Source of the DNA: Candidatus Velthaea versatilis
GTDB taxonomy: Bacteria; Vulcanimicrobiota; Vulcanimicrobiia; Vulcanimicrobiales; Vulcanimicrobiaceae
Assembly (NCBI GenBank): GCA_003134035.1
Contig: PLAE01000226.1
Coordinates: 1-32,407, forward strand
Direction: 5' to 3'
Length of the DNA: 32,407 nt
A program made the position numbers and the translations under genes. Under the pieces are notes generated by a model that was not told where the DNA came from, did not search any database, and saw only the letters and a list, made by a program, of their open reading frames with translations. Shown one piece after another: positions 24,592 through 32,407 of the stretch. Numbering within the stretch: position 1 is the first letter of the stretch; each line of letters opens with the position of its first letter.

Positions 24592-24611
24592 AATTTACTT
24601 CAATTTACTTC
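24592..24611 (+). repeat. Tandem duplication AATTTACTTC x2
   Basis: Two exact adjacent copies of AATTTACTTC (24592-24601 and 24602-24611) lie 43 nt before the outer-membrane protein start. They could be a tandem binding site near the promoter or a chance duplication. Confidence 0.6.
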
Positions 24612-24653
24612 GTGTTTTTGGTCGCTTCAGATAAAGAGAGGACGTGTATTTTC

Positions 24654-25547
24654 ATGAGCCTTAAATTCGCTATTGCGAAATTGTTTCTTGCCACGCTGTT
24701 ATGCGGAGCCGTAGTGGTCGCCGCCGCACCTCGTCCCGCTTCCGCCGACGGATTCACCGATGCCTTCGTCGGTTACCGCGGGGGCACTTCCTATCGCGAG
24801 CCTACCGATCCCGACGCGATCGCGAAGACGATCCTGCAGTTTGCCTACCTCCACGTAAACGGTCTGGGCACGAGCTTCTTCAACCTCGATATCTTATCGT
24901 CGAACGGAACCGACCCCGCGAACAACGGCAAGACGGCGAACCCGTGCAGTTGTACGGGCGGCGCTCAGGAACTTTACGCGGTGTTTCGTCACGAGTTTAG
25001 CTTGAGCGGTCTCACCAAGCACAGCTTTGCCTTTGGGCCCGTTCGCGACGTGGGCATCAATGGCGGCTTCAACTACAACTCGAAACAAGACAATTTCACC
25101 GCGCGCGTTCAGCAGTGGATGGTCGGGCCCGAGTTCTCATTCAAGGTTCCGGGCAGTTTTAACGTCAGCCTGATGTACCGCATCGAACACAATCACTCGG
25201 CGTTTTGTCTGCCCGACTTCTCGACGGGCTGCGGTGTCCAGTTCAAGCCCACGTTCTATAGCGAGTCCTCGTGGCAGTTTCCGTTCAAAGTGGCCGTTCC
25301 GGCGAAGTTTCAGGGCTTTTTCACCTACAATTCGGCGAAAGGCTTGGACGGATCGGGCTCGCCGACCGCTCCGGAAATTCTGCTGGAGTCCGCCTTGATG
25401 TGGGACGTCGGCTCGCTGGCTGGAAAGAAAAATTCGGTGTACCTTGGCGTGGGTTACCAGTTTTGGCGCAACAAATACGGTTCGCTGCCGACCGTCACCG
25501 GATCGCAGGCCAGTCCGTTGCAGCTCGAGGCGGAGTTCCATCTGTAG
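24654..25547 (+). CDS. Tsx-like outer-membrane beta-barrel (nucleoside channel) protein
   Basis: 297 aa from ATG 24654; GAGAGGA lies about 11 nt upstream and the signal peptide starts here. The Sec signal (about residues 1-31) ends in RPASADG. The mature part is rich in alternating amphipathic strands with Gly/aromatic turns (DGFTDAFVGYRGGTSYREP, ELYAVFRHEFSLSGLT, FAFGPVRDVGINGGFNYNS) and ends in the outer-membrane-type signature EAEFHL, with a hydrophobic last residue. The layout recalls the nucleoside channel Tsx family. Placed divergently from one importer and near a BMP-type importer, it probably lets nucleosides or nucleobase-like solutes cross the outer membrane. Beta-barrel identity is likely; the Tsx link is weaker. 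A hairpin terminator follows. Confidence 0.7.
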   Translation: MSLKFAIAKLFLATLLCGAVVVAAAPRPASADGFTDAFVGYRGGTSYREPTDPDAIAKTILQFAYLHVNGLGTSFFNLDILSSNGTDPANNGKTANPCSCTGGAQELYAVFRHEFSLSGLTKHSFAFGPVRDVGINGGFNYNSKQDNFTARVQQWMVGPEFSFKVPGSFNVSLMYRIEHNHSAFCLPDFSTGCGVQFKPTFYSESSWQFPFKVAVPAKFQGFFTYNSAKGLDGSGSPTAPEILLESALMWDVGSLAGKKNSVYLGVGYQFWRNKYGSLPTVTGSQASPLQLEAEFHL

Positions 25548-25572
25548 CATTGCGACGTATGGCGATGACGAC

Positions 25573-25600
25573 GACGCCGGCCAAGACCAAGGCCGGCGTC
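25573..25600 (+). terminator. Hairpin terminator after the outer-membrane protein gene
   Basis: GACGCCGGCC (25573-25582) and GGCCGGCGTC (25591-25600) form a perfect 10-bp stem with an 8-nt loop, 26 nt after the stop at 25547, followed by ATCATTTG. Confidence 0.7.
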
Positions 25601-25655
25601 ATCATTTGCCGCGCTGGCCAACCACATCAGCGTTCATGAGATTGGAACGTTTCCG

Positions 25656-25689
25656 AGCGAAGACACGCGACCGCGCGAAGCGAAGACAC
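25656..25689 (+). repeat. Direct repeat AGCGAAGACAC x2
   Basis: Exact 11-bp copies at 25656-25666 and 25679-25689, a 23-bp period (about two helix turns), in the leader of the dioxygenase gene. Possible regulator half-sites. Confidence 0.5.
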
Positions 25690-25761
25690 ATCGATGGGCA
25701 AGACGATTCGACTGGGCAAAACGCGAAGAGATGCGGAGTCGGGTTCGTCGAAGCAATCTGA

Positions 25762-25795
25762 GAAGTGGTCTGATCGACGAAGTGGTCTGATCGAT
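25762..25795 (+). repeat. 17-bp tandem repeat GAAGTGGTCTGATCGAC/T x2
   Basis: Two head-to-tail 17-bp units (25762-25778 and 25779-25795) differ only in the last base and lie 34 nt before the dioxygenase start. Each unit contains TGATCGA. They could be operator sites or a recent local duplication in the 5' leader. Confidence 0.7.
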
Positions 25796-25829
25796 GGATT
25801 GAAACAAGCTGCTTTCCGGGGGATCATTC

Positions 25830-26828
25830 GTGACGAATCTCGATGCCAAGCACGTTCCGGGCACCGCACTCCCGGTGATCAGTCTAGCCGGCATGAGATC
25901 GGGGGACGCCGCCGCACGCGCGGCCATCGGCGCTGAGCTCGAGCAAGCCTGCGCGAATAGCGGTTTCTTCTATCTGGTGGACCACGGGGTGCCGCCGTCG
26001 CTGACCACCGCGGTATTCCGGGAATCGCGGCGCTTCTTCGAGCTTCCGATCGAGCAGAAGCTCGAACTCAATCGCGCGAAATCGTTCTGCAATCGCGGCT
26101 ATGAGCCGTTGCGCGATCAGGCCCTCGAATCCGGCACGCCGCCCGATGTGAAGGAGGGCTTTTATATCGGCGTCGAGGTTCCCGAGAGTGATCCGCGCGT
26201 GGTCGCGCACACCTTCGGGTTCGGCCCAAATCAATGGCCGGCGCTGCCGGGTTGGCGCGAAACGATGCAGACGTACGCCCACACGATGAGCGCGCTCGGC
26301 GCCCTTTTGATGCGCGCGGTCGCGCTCTCGTTGCGCTTGCCTGAAGACTACTTTGCCCAGTATTGCAGCGACCCGGTCGCCGTCTTGCGGCTCCTGCGGT
26401 ATCCGCCCCAAGCAGCGAATCCGCTGCCCGACGAGAAGGGCTGCGGGGCGCACACCGATTTCGGCGCGGTCACGTTCCTGCTCCAGGACGACGCGGGCGG
26501 TTTACAGGTGTGGGACGAGCGCGACGGCTGGATCTACGCCCCGCCGATTGCGGGCGCATACGTTGTGAACCTCGGCGACATGATGGCGCGCTGGACGAAC
26601 GACCGCTATCGCTCGACGCGCCATCGGGTCGTGAACCTGTCGGGACGCGAACGCTACTCCATCCCGTTTTTTTACGACGGCCGGGCGGACTACGTGATCT
26701 CCTGCCTGCCGGGCTGTCTCGAGCCCGGCGAGCAACCGAAATATCCGCCCATCACCGCCGGCGCGCACCTCGAGGAGCGCATCCGTGAAAGCTACGCCTT
26801 CGCCAAGGCCGGCCCGGGCGAACGGTGA
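25830..26828 (+). CDS. Fe(II)/2-oxoglutarate dioxygenase, isopenicillin N synthase-like
   Basis: 332 aa from GTG 25830, with a GGGGGA stretch about 7 nt upstream. The N-terminal DIOX_N-like part reads PVISLAGMRSGD and NSGFFYLVDHGVPPSL. The iron facial triad is H208, D210 (GAHTDFGAVTFLLQD) and H265 (STRHRVVN); the 2-oxoglutarate carboxylate-binding R275 and S277 lie in RYSIPFF. All ligands are intact, so an active oxygenase is expected. Relatives include plant and fungal hydroxylases and thymine-7-hydroxylase-like enzymes, so hydroxylation of a nucleobase methyl group or ring is a reasonable guess in this setting. The stop overlaps the start of the helicase gene (GTGA, 26825-26828), which puts both on one transcript, though they probably have unrelated functions. 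Confidence 0.88.
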   Translation: MTNLDAKHVPGTALPVISLAGMRSGDAAARAAIGAELEQACANSGFFYLVDHGVPPSLTTAVFRESRRFFELPIEQKLELNRAKSFCNRGYEPLRDQALESGTPPDVKEGFYIGVEVPESDPRVVAHTFGFGPNQWPALPGWRETMQTYAHTMSALGALLMRAVALSLRLPEDYFAQYCSDPVAVLRLLRYPPQAANPLPDEKGCGAHTDFGAVTFLLQDDAGGLQVWDERDGWIYAPPIAGAYVVNLGDMMARWTNDRYRSTRHRVVNLSGRERYSIPFFYDGRADYVISCLPGCLEPGEQPKYPPITAGAHLEERIRESYAFAKAGPGER

Positions 26829-29800
26829 ATCTCCCCGCGCCGCTCGGGCGCGATATGTTCTCGCCGCTCGTGGGCGATTGGTTTTCGCAGCGCTACGGCG
26901 AGCCGACCGAGCCGCAGGTGCACGGCTGGCCCCTTATTCGCGCGGGCCGCGACGTGCTGGTCTGCGCCCCAACGGGGTCGGGCAAAACATTAGCCGCCTT
27001 TACGATCGCGCTCGATGGCCTCGTCCGCCGGGCCGCCGAGGGTCCGTTGCCTGATGAAACGCTCGTCGTCTACGTTTCCCCGCTCAAGGCGCTCACGAAC
27101 GACGTGCGCAAAAACCTCGAAACGCCGCTGGCTGAACTGCTCGCGCTAGCCCAGGCGCGCGGCGCGACGCTGGCCCCGATCCGCAGCGCGACGCGCACGG
27201 GCGATACGACGCCGGCCGAGCGCGCGCGGATGCTCCGCCGGCCGCCGCACATTCTCGTCACGACGCCCGAATCGCTGTTCATCCTGCTGACCGCCGAGAA
27301 GTCGCGCGCGCTGCTGACCCACGTGGAGACGGTGATCGTCGACGAGATTCACGCGTTGGCGGCCGACAAGCGCGGTTCGCATCTGGCGCTCACCCTCGCG
27401 CGGCTCGACGATCTCGTCGCGCGTTCGGGCGGCCGCAAGCCGCAGCGCATCGGATTGTCGGCGACGGTCCGGCCGCTGACCGATGTCGCGCGCTTTCTCA
27501 GCCCGAGCGCCGCGGTCGTCGACGTCGGTCATCGGCGCGCGATGAAACTGGCCGTTGAGGTTCCCGACGATGAACTCGGAGCGGTCGCGAGCGGTGAGCT
27601 GTGGGGCCGCACCTACGATCGGCTCGCGGCCCTGATCGAGGCGCACAAAACGACGCTTCTTTTCGTGGGCACCCGGCGCATGAGCGAGCGGGTCGCTTTC
27701 GCGCTGGCCACGCGCATGGGCGAGGGCGTCGTGCTGCCGCACCACGGCAGCCTGGCGCGCGAGATCCGCTTCGAGACCGAACACCGGCTCAAGAGCGGGT
27801 CGCTGCGCGCGGTCGTCGCGACGGCGTCGCTCGAGCTCGGCATCGATATCGGCGCCATCGATCTGGTGATCCAGCTTGGCACGCCGCGCTCGATCGCGGT
27901 CGCGCTGCAGCGCATCGGCCGCTCGGGCCACTGGATCGGCGCGACGCCCGAGGGCCGGCTGTTTCCGACCACGCGCGATGAACTGCTGGAGTGTGCCGCC
28001 GTGGTCCGGGCGATGCGCGGCGGGGCCATGGACGCGCTCACGATACCGGCCGCGCCGCTCGATATTCTCGCGCAGCAGCTCGTGGCCGCGTGCGCCGCGG
28101 ACGACTGGGAAACCGACGCCCTCTACGCCGCGGTCCGCACGGCGTACCCGTATCGTGAACTGCCGCGCGCGGATTTCGACGCCGTCGTCGCGATGCTCGC
28201 CGACGGCGTCGCGACGGCGCGCGGCCGCAGCGGCGCATTCCTGCATCACGATCGCGTCAACGGCCGTCTACGCGCGCGGCGCGGCGCGCGGATGGCGGCC
28301 ATCACATCGGGCGGCGCGATCCCCGAAACCGCGAACTACAACGTCGTCGCCGAACCCGAGGGGCAGATCATCGGCACGGTCGACGAAGATTTCGCGATCG
28401 AAAGTCTGGCCGGCGATATCTTTTTGCTCGGCACCACGTCGTGGCAAATTCGGCGCGTCGAAACCGGTATCGTGCGGGTCGCGAACGCGCAGGGCGCGCC
28501 GCCCACGATCCCGTTTTGGAACGGCGAAGGCCCGGGCCGCACGGTTGAGCTGTCGCACGAGGTCGCCTTGGTGCGCGCCGCGATCGACGAGCGAACGGAC
28601 GACGCGGCCAGCCTGCTGCTGCGGACCGAGTGCGGACTCGATGTCGCCGGCGCCGCGCAAGCCGTCGCGTACGTGCGCGCGGGCAAAGCCGTGCTGGGGA
28701 CGGTGCCGACCGATACGACGCTCGTCGCCGAGCGCTTCTTCGATGAGGCCGGCGGGATGCAGCTCGTTCTGCACACGCCCTTCGGAGCGCGCATCAATCG
28801 GGCGTGGGGACTAGCGCTGCGCAAGAAATTCTGCCGCACCTTCGATATCGAGCTCCAGGCCGCGGCGACCGACAACGGGATCGTGCTCTCGCTGACCGAT
28901 CAGCATGCGTTTCCGCTGGAAATCGTGTTCGAATACGTCAAGGCGGCCAGCGTCGAACAAACCTTGACGCAAGCGCTGCTCACCGCACCCATGTTCGGGG
29001 CGCGCTGGCGCTGGAACGCGACGCGGGCGCTCGCGATCCTGCGAATGCGCGCGGGCCGCAAGGTGCCCCCGCAATTCCAGCGCATGCGGGCCGACGACTT
29101 GCTCGCGGCGTGCTTTCCCGACGCGGCGGCGTGCGGTGAGAATCTGAGCGGTCCGCCGCGCATCCCCGATCATGTGCTCGTGCGCGAAACAATCGCGAAT
29201 TGTCTGCACCAAGCGATGGATCTCGACGGCTTGCGCGCCGTTCTTTCGCGCATCGAGAGCGGGAATATCCGCACCGTTGCGATCGATACGCCCGAACCGT
29301 CGGCCTTCAGTCACGAGATCCTCAACGCCAATCCCTACGCGTTCCTCGATGATGCGCCGCTCGAAGAACGGCGAGCGCGGGCGGTGACGCTGCGGCGCGC
29401 GACGCGCGGCGACGCCGGTGAAGCGGGCGTGCTCGACCCGGCTGCGATCGCCGAGGTCGCGCGGACGGCCTGGCCGCTGGTGCGCGATGCCGACGAACTG
29501 CACGACGCGCTGATGACGCTCGTGGTCTTGCCGCCGGTGCCAGTGTGGCAGGCCTGGTTCGAAGAACTCGCCGCTGGCAGGCGCGCGACCGCGCTCGAAG
29601 CCGGCTCCGCCACGCTGTGGACCTGTGCGGAACGGCTGGATCTCGCGCGGCTGGCGTTTCCGGACGCGTCCGGCGGGCAACCTGCGATCGCGCCGCTCGC
29701 ATCCGCGGGACCGCTGCCGGATTCGCAAGAGGCGGCGTTCACCGAGGTGTTGCGCGGCTGGCTCGAATCGAGCGGCCCCGTCACCGTGGCCGAGCTGGCG

Positions 29801-30895
29801 GCGCGCTTCGGTGCCGATCCGACGCTGATCGCGACCGGCCTCATTCGGCTGGAAACCGAAGGCCAGGACCTGCGCGGCCGGTTTCGCGGCGCAACCGAGG
29901 AGTGGTGCAATCGCCGCGTGCTCGCGCATCCACCACCTCACGCTAGGCACGCTGCGGCGCGAGATCGAGCCGGTCAGCACCGCCGACTACGTTCGCTTTG
30001 TGTATCGTTGGCAGCACGTCGCGCCGTCGGCGCGCCTGCACGGGATCGACGGCACGCTGCACGTCATTCGCCAGCTCGAAGGCTACGAAATTCCAGCCGC
30101 GGCGTGGGAGTCCACCGTGCTGCCGGCTCGCGTCGCCGGCTACCGGCGCGAGTATCTCGACGGGCTCTGCCATTCGGGCGACGTGATGTGGGGGCGGCTC
30201 TCCGCCCACCCGGCGCTCCACGGCTCGCCGGCATCCGAGGCGCCCGAGCGCGTTCGCCGGATCCGGCCGACGAAGCTGGCCCCGATCGCGCTCATCACGC
30301 GCGAAGACGCCGAGTCGCTCATCGTCCGGCGGCCGTTCGATCGTGACGTGCTCGAGCCCGCCGCGCGCGACGTTTACGACGCGATCGCCGCCAGCGGAGC
30401 ACCATTTTTCGCGGACATCGTGCGGACCACCAAACGTCTCCCGGCCGAAATCGAGGAAGCGCTGTGGCAGCTCGTCGCTGCCGGTCTGGTGACGGCCGAC
30501 GGGTTCGATGCGCTGCGGGCGTTGACGGACCGGCGCCGGCGCCTCGGCGAGAAAGGCGAGCGCGCGCGGCCGCGTTCATCGAGCGGTCGCTGGACGATCC
30601 TGCGTTCGGAAACCGGCGCGATGTCATCGCGCGCGAAACGCTCGCCCCGCCGTGGCGCGATCTGCTCGGCTCACTCCGCCGCATGGAGGCGCGCGGTGAA
30701 ATCCGCGGCGGCCGGTTCGTGGCGGGTTACGCCGGCGAACAGTTCGCTCGCCCCGAGGCGATCGACGCGCTGCGGGCGTCCCGGCGCAACGCCGACCATG
30801 CCGATGTGATCGAGGTGGCCGCGTACGACCCGCTTCACCTGGCCGGAAAACTGCTGCCAGGAACGCTCCTGCGACCACTGCGCTCTGTGTCGTAA
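26825..30895 (+). pseudogene. lhr: Lhr-type large ATP-dependent helicase, with two phase-cancelling frameshifts
   Basis: The gene starts at GTG 26825 (GTGA overlap). Helicase motifs are intact: Walker A APTGSGKT (residues 48-55), VSPLKALTNDV, DEIH box (173-176), SAT (212-214), and QRIGRSGHWIG (362-372), followed by the Lhr winged-helix and beta-barrel core. The uninterrupted frame would end at 30346, but its last 140 residues are Arg/Ala-rich nonsense. At about 29924-29928 the family sequence (IHHLTLGTLRREIEPVSTAD, RFVYRWQHV) continues in another frame, which lasts to about 30550-30600. After that, ETLAPPWRDLLGSLRRMEAR and FVAGYAGEQFARPEA continue in the original frame to TAA 30895. The first shift looks like loss of a GC from a GCGCGC run. 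Either the gene has decayed at its 3' end or these are assembly errors. Lhr acts in DNA repair; a repaired product would be about 1,356 aa. Confidence 0.85.
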
Positions 30896-30956
30896 GCTTC
30901 TTGCTTTCCGTCCGAAGGTGGAGCGCTGAGCGCGAAATTAGAGCGGCGAGATCCCT

Positions 30957-32285
30957 TCACGTTCCCGATTTAGCATTAGACTCTATGTCGTAAAATTCTT
31001 CGTTTTTCGGCAAGAAAATGCCGCAATCAGGCGAGTGGAACAGGTTGAATCCAGGATAGCTATGTTCTCCTTGGTAGAGGGTCTCGGAGATTTTGCGGAG
31101 CGCATCGATGCCGGCAGTCGGTGTGTCGATCGCCGAGATGAACTCCAGGTAGCGGCGGTTGGCCGCACACAGCACGTCTCGCAGCGGCGACAAACTGTAA
31201 ATGCCCTTTTTCATAGAAGTCCATTTGGTCTCGGTCGTACCATCGCGATGTTCTACCTTGCGGTAGTGCTTGAAGAAAGAGACGTCGTTTGCGGTCGTCT
31301 CGATTCGCAGAATGAAGCCGTGCTTGTCGTACATCTTAATCGAAGCCGGTCCCATCGTGTGCTTGATGCGCGTTCCAACGATCCTAGTCTCAAACCGGTT
31401 GCCGATTTCGTCGCGGTTATTTGGATGTAGGGGGCGGCCCAGGAAGGTGGCCACGTTCTCGGGTTTCACCGTGTGAATCGCAGTCCGTGTGAGCCGGTCG
31501 TAGATGGCTTGCAAATCTTCCCGGCGACGAAAGACGATGTCCGTTGCGTATTCGGCTTGGTCGATGCTCCAATGGTACGTGACGCCCAGGTCCGCGATCG
31601 CCGGAGAGAAGCGACGAACAAAGGCATCGAGTTTGCGGTGCAGGGTTTGGATGCGCAGACCGTCGGCGAGTTCTTGGGCTCGCGCAAAGTTATCGATCGA
31701 GCGAAAGGCATTATCGAGCATCTGATGAGCGATGCCTCGTCGCCCAAGTTCGTTGGCGAGCCAGAAGTGCCCATTGCAATAGAACTGCAGCCGAAATGGG
31801 CACCAGGTCGGCACGCGCAGGTAGCACAACCCCAGGTGCTCGTCGATAAAATAGAAATAGTAGTGAAGGCACTTCCCGCTGTCGGGTCGCAGGAACGTCT
31901 TGCCGGTCGTCTTGTCGTGCCATGGCTTATAGGTCGAGCAGGGTTCCATCGCGGAGAGAATGGCAACGAGCCCGGGCTGCGTCCCTCGTTGCTGGATCAG
32001 CGCGGCGATCTTGTCAGATTTGCGCATGCGGCTGGTGCGGATGAACTCGACTTCGATTCCATTCTCGGCAGCTACGCGCTCAGCGTGCTCGCGCAAGGCC
32101 TCGCGCAGCGGTTGCGCAAATTGCGCGTAATCAAAGATGCGGATGCGACGCTCGTTCAAGTAATTCGTCATCGCTTGGCCGTAGCAAAAGTCGGGGATCG
32201 TTCCTTGAACGATCAGCCGGTCATAGCAGCTGAGAACACCGGCAATTTGAGCGGAAAATCGCTCGGTGAGCAAGTTGGTAGCCAT
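30957..32285 (-). CDS. Uncharacterised protein of a multicopy, probably mobile, family
   Basis: 442 aa from ATG 32285, with a strong AGGAGG (32295-32300 on the opposite strand) 9 nt upstream. It begins MATNLLTERFSAQIAGVL and YDRLIVQGTIPDFCYG. Striking motifs are CLHYYFYFIDEHLGLCYLRV, PTWCPFRLQFYCNGHFWLA, YHWSIDQAEYATDIVFRR, NVATFLGRPLHPNNRDEIGN and HTMGPASIKMYDKHGFILRI. I recall this as a family of near-identical, multicopy hypothetical proteins in diverse bacteria, sometimes labelled MarR-like because longer members end in a winged helix after a GFNLF motif. Here the protein stops about 25 residues after GFNLF, so that domain is absent. No known transposase catalytic triad is evident. Base composition is visibly less GC-rich than the neighbours, and a perfect inverted repeat lies just upstream, which suggests a transferred element (inference). 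Confidence 0.72.
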   Translation of the reverse strand: MATNLLTERFSAQIAGVLSCYDRLIVQGTIPDFCYGQAMTNYLNERRIRIFDYAQFAQPLREALREHAERVAAENGIEVEFIRTSRMRKSDKIAALIQQRGTQPGLVAILSAMEPCSTYKPWHDKTTGKTFLRPDSGKCLHYYFYFIDEHLGLCYLRVPTWCPFRLQFYCNGHFWLANELGRRGIAHQMLDNAFRSIDNFARAQELADGLRIQTLHRKLDAFVRRFSPAIADLGVTYHWSIDQAEYATDIVFRRREDLQAIYDRLTRTAIHTVKPENVATFLGRPLHPNNRDEIGNRFETRIVGTRIKHTMGPASIKMYDKHGFILRIETTANDVSFFKHYRKVEHRDGTTETKWTSMKKGIYSLSPLRDVLCAANRRYLEFISAIDTPTAGIDALRKISETLYQGEHSYPGFNLFHSPDCGIFLPKNEEFYDIESNAKSGT

Positions 32286-32333
32286 CGCCTACAGCCTCCT
32301 GGCGAAACCTGCTCCCAGCCGGCCCAGAGTCCT

Positions 32334-32402
32334 CCCGGCGGAGCCGGAACCACCACGCGCGAGCCAATGCGCAAGACCTCATTTGGTTCCGGCTCCGCCG
32401 GG
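32334..32402. repeat. Perfect 19-bp inverted repeat upstream of the multicopy-family ORF
   Basis: The arm at 32334-32352 (CCCGGCGGAGCCGGAACCA) is the exact reverse complement of the arm at 32384-32402, with a 31-nt centre (32353-32383). The structure lies about 50 bases before the start of the minus-strand 442-aa ORF, at the window edge. It could be the end of a mobile element, a transposase recognition hairpin, or a terminator-like structure insulating the gene. No matching copy is found on the other side of the ORF within this window. Confidence 0.9.
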
Positions 32403-32407
32403 TTAGG

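Larger units (their letters stand above)
24276..24653. promoter_or_regulatory. Divergent, AT-richer intergenic region between two transport operons
   Basis: This 378-base region is clearly richer in A and T than its surroundings and holds the control signals for both the minus-strand importer operon and the plus-strand outer-membrane protein. It contains a candidate promoter (24402-24431) and a 10-bp tandem duplication (24592-24611). Short ORFs in it lack coding character. Confidence 0.6.

Noticed and set aside
30000-30809. Separate gene starting at 30000
   Set aside because: Its residues continue the Lhr family sequence from the preceding frame, so it is a frameshifted part of lhr, not an independent gene.
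1-32407. tRNA, rRNA and riboswitch genes
   Set aside because: No cloverleaf-like, ribosomal or known riboswitch core sequences were recognised by eye on either strand; a covariance-model scan could still find one.

Overview
High-GC bacterial window (32.4 kb) with frequent GTG/TTG starts and many 4-base ATGA/GTGA stop-start overlaps. Signal peptides and a probable Tsx-like outer-membrane beta-barrel point to a diderm. The mix of gene families would fit Eremiobacterota (WPS-2) or another environmental high-GC diderm, but that placement is inference only; there is no rRNA or marker gene to settle it.

Region 1 (about 1-11,990, plus strand) is the distal part of a phage-tail-like / contractile-injection-system locus: the 3' part of one baseplate J-like protein, a second complete baseplate J-like protein, a gpI-like tail protein with a long C-terminal extension, and a DUF6519-type protein. 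These are followed by two proteins that start with four-cysteine zinc ribbons. The larger (about 1,099 aa) joins zinc ribbon, charged coiled coil, STAND/NB-ARC-like P-loop NTPase, one transmembrane helix, a proline/alanine/serine repeat linker and a fascin-like beta-trefoil. This architecture, directly downstream of tail genes, is the best candidate for something undescribed. The smaller is a zinc ribbon plus helix-hairpin-helix-like protein, translationally coupled to a possible 40-aa ORF.

Region 2 (about 11,990-13,400) is gene-poor: a cluster of short palindromes, a possible signal-peptide remnant, and an OsmC-family gene broken by one in-frame TAG.

Region 3 (about 13,400-26,830) looks like a locus for uptake and breakdown of nitrogen heterocycles. 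The plus-strand operon has an isochorismatase-type cysteine hydrolase, an RbsA-like double ATPase, two permeases and a BMP-family binding protein (a purine/nucleoside-type importer). The convergent minus-strand operon has an NMT1/THI5-like binding protein, a SsuB/TauB-like ATPase, a SsuC-like permease, an 8-oxoguanine deaminase/TrzN-like amidohydrolase and a Rieske oxygenase. Divergent from the latter lie a Tsx-like outer-membrane protein and an isopenicillin-N-synthase-like Fe(II)/2-oxoglutarate dioxygenase. Together they could bring a purine, pyrimidine or triazine-like compound across both membranes, then oxidise, deaminate and hydrolyse it. The true substrate cannot be read from the sequence.

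Region 4 (26,825-30,895) is an Lhr-type helicase gene with two frameshifts that cancel each other in phase. Region 5 (30,957-32,407) carries a 442-aa ORF of an uncharacterised family that I recall as multicopy in many genomes, preceded by a perfect 19-bp inverted repeat. It looks like a mobile-element copy whose C-terminal domain may be missing.
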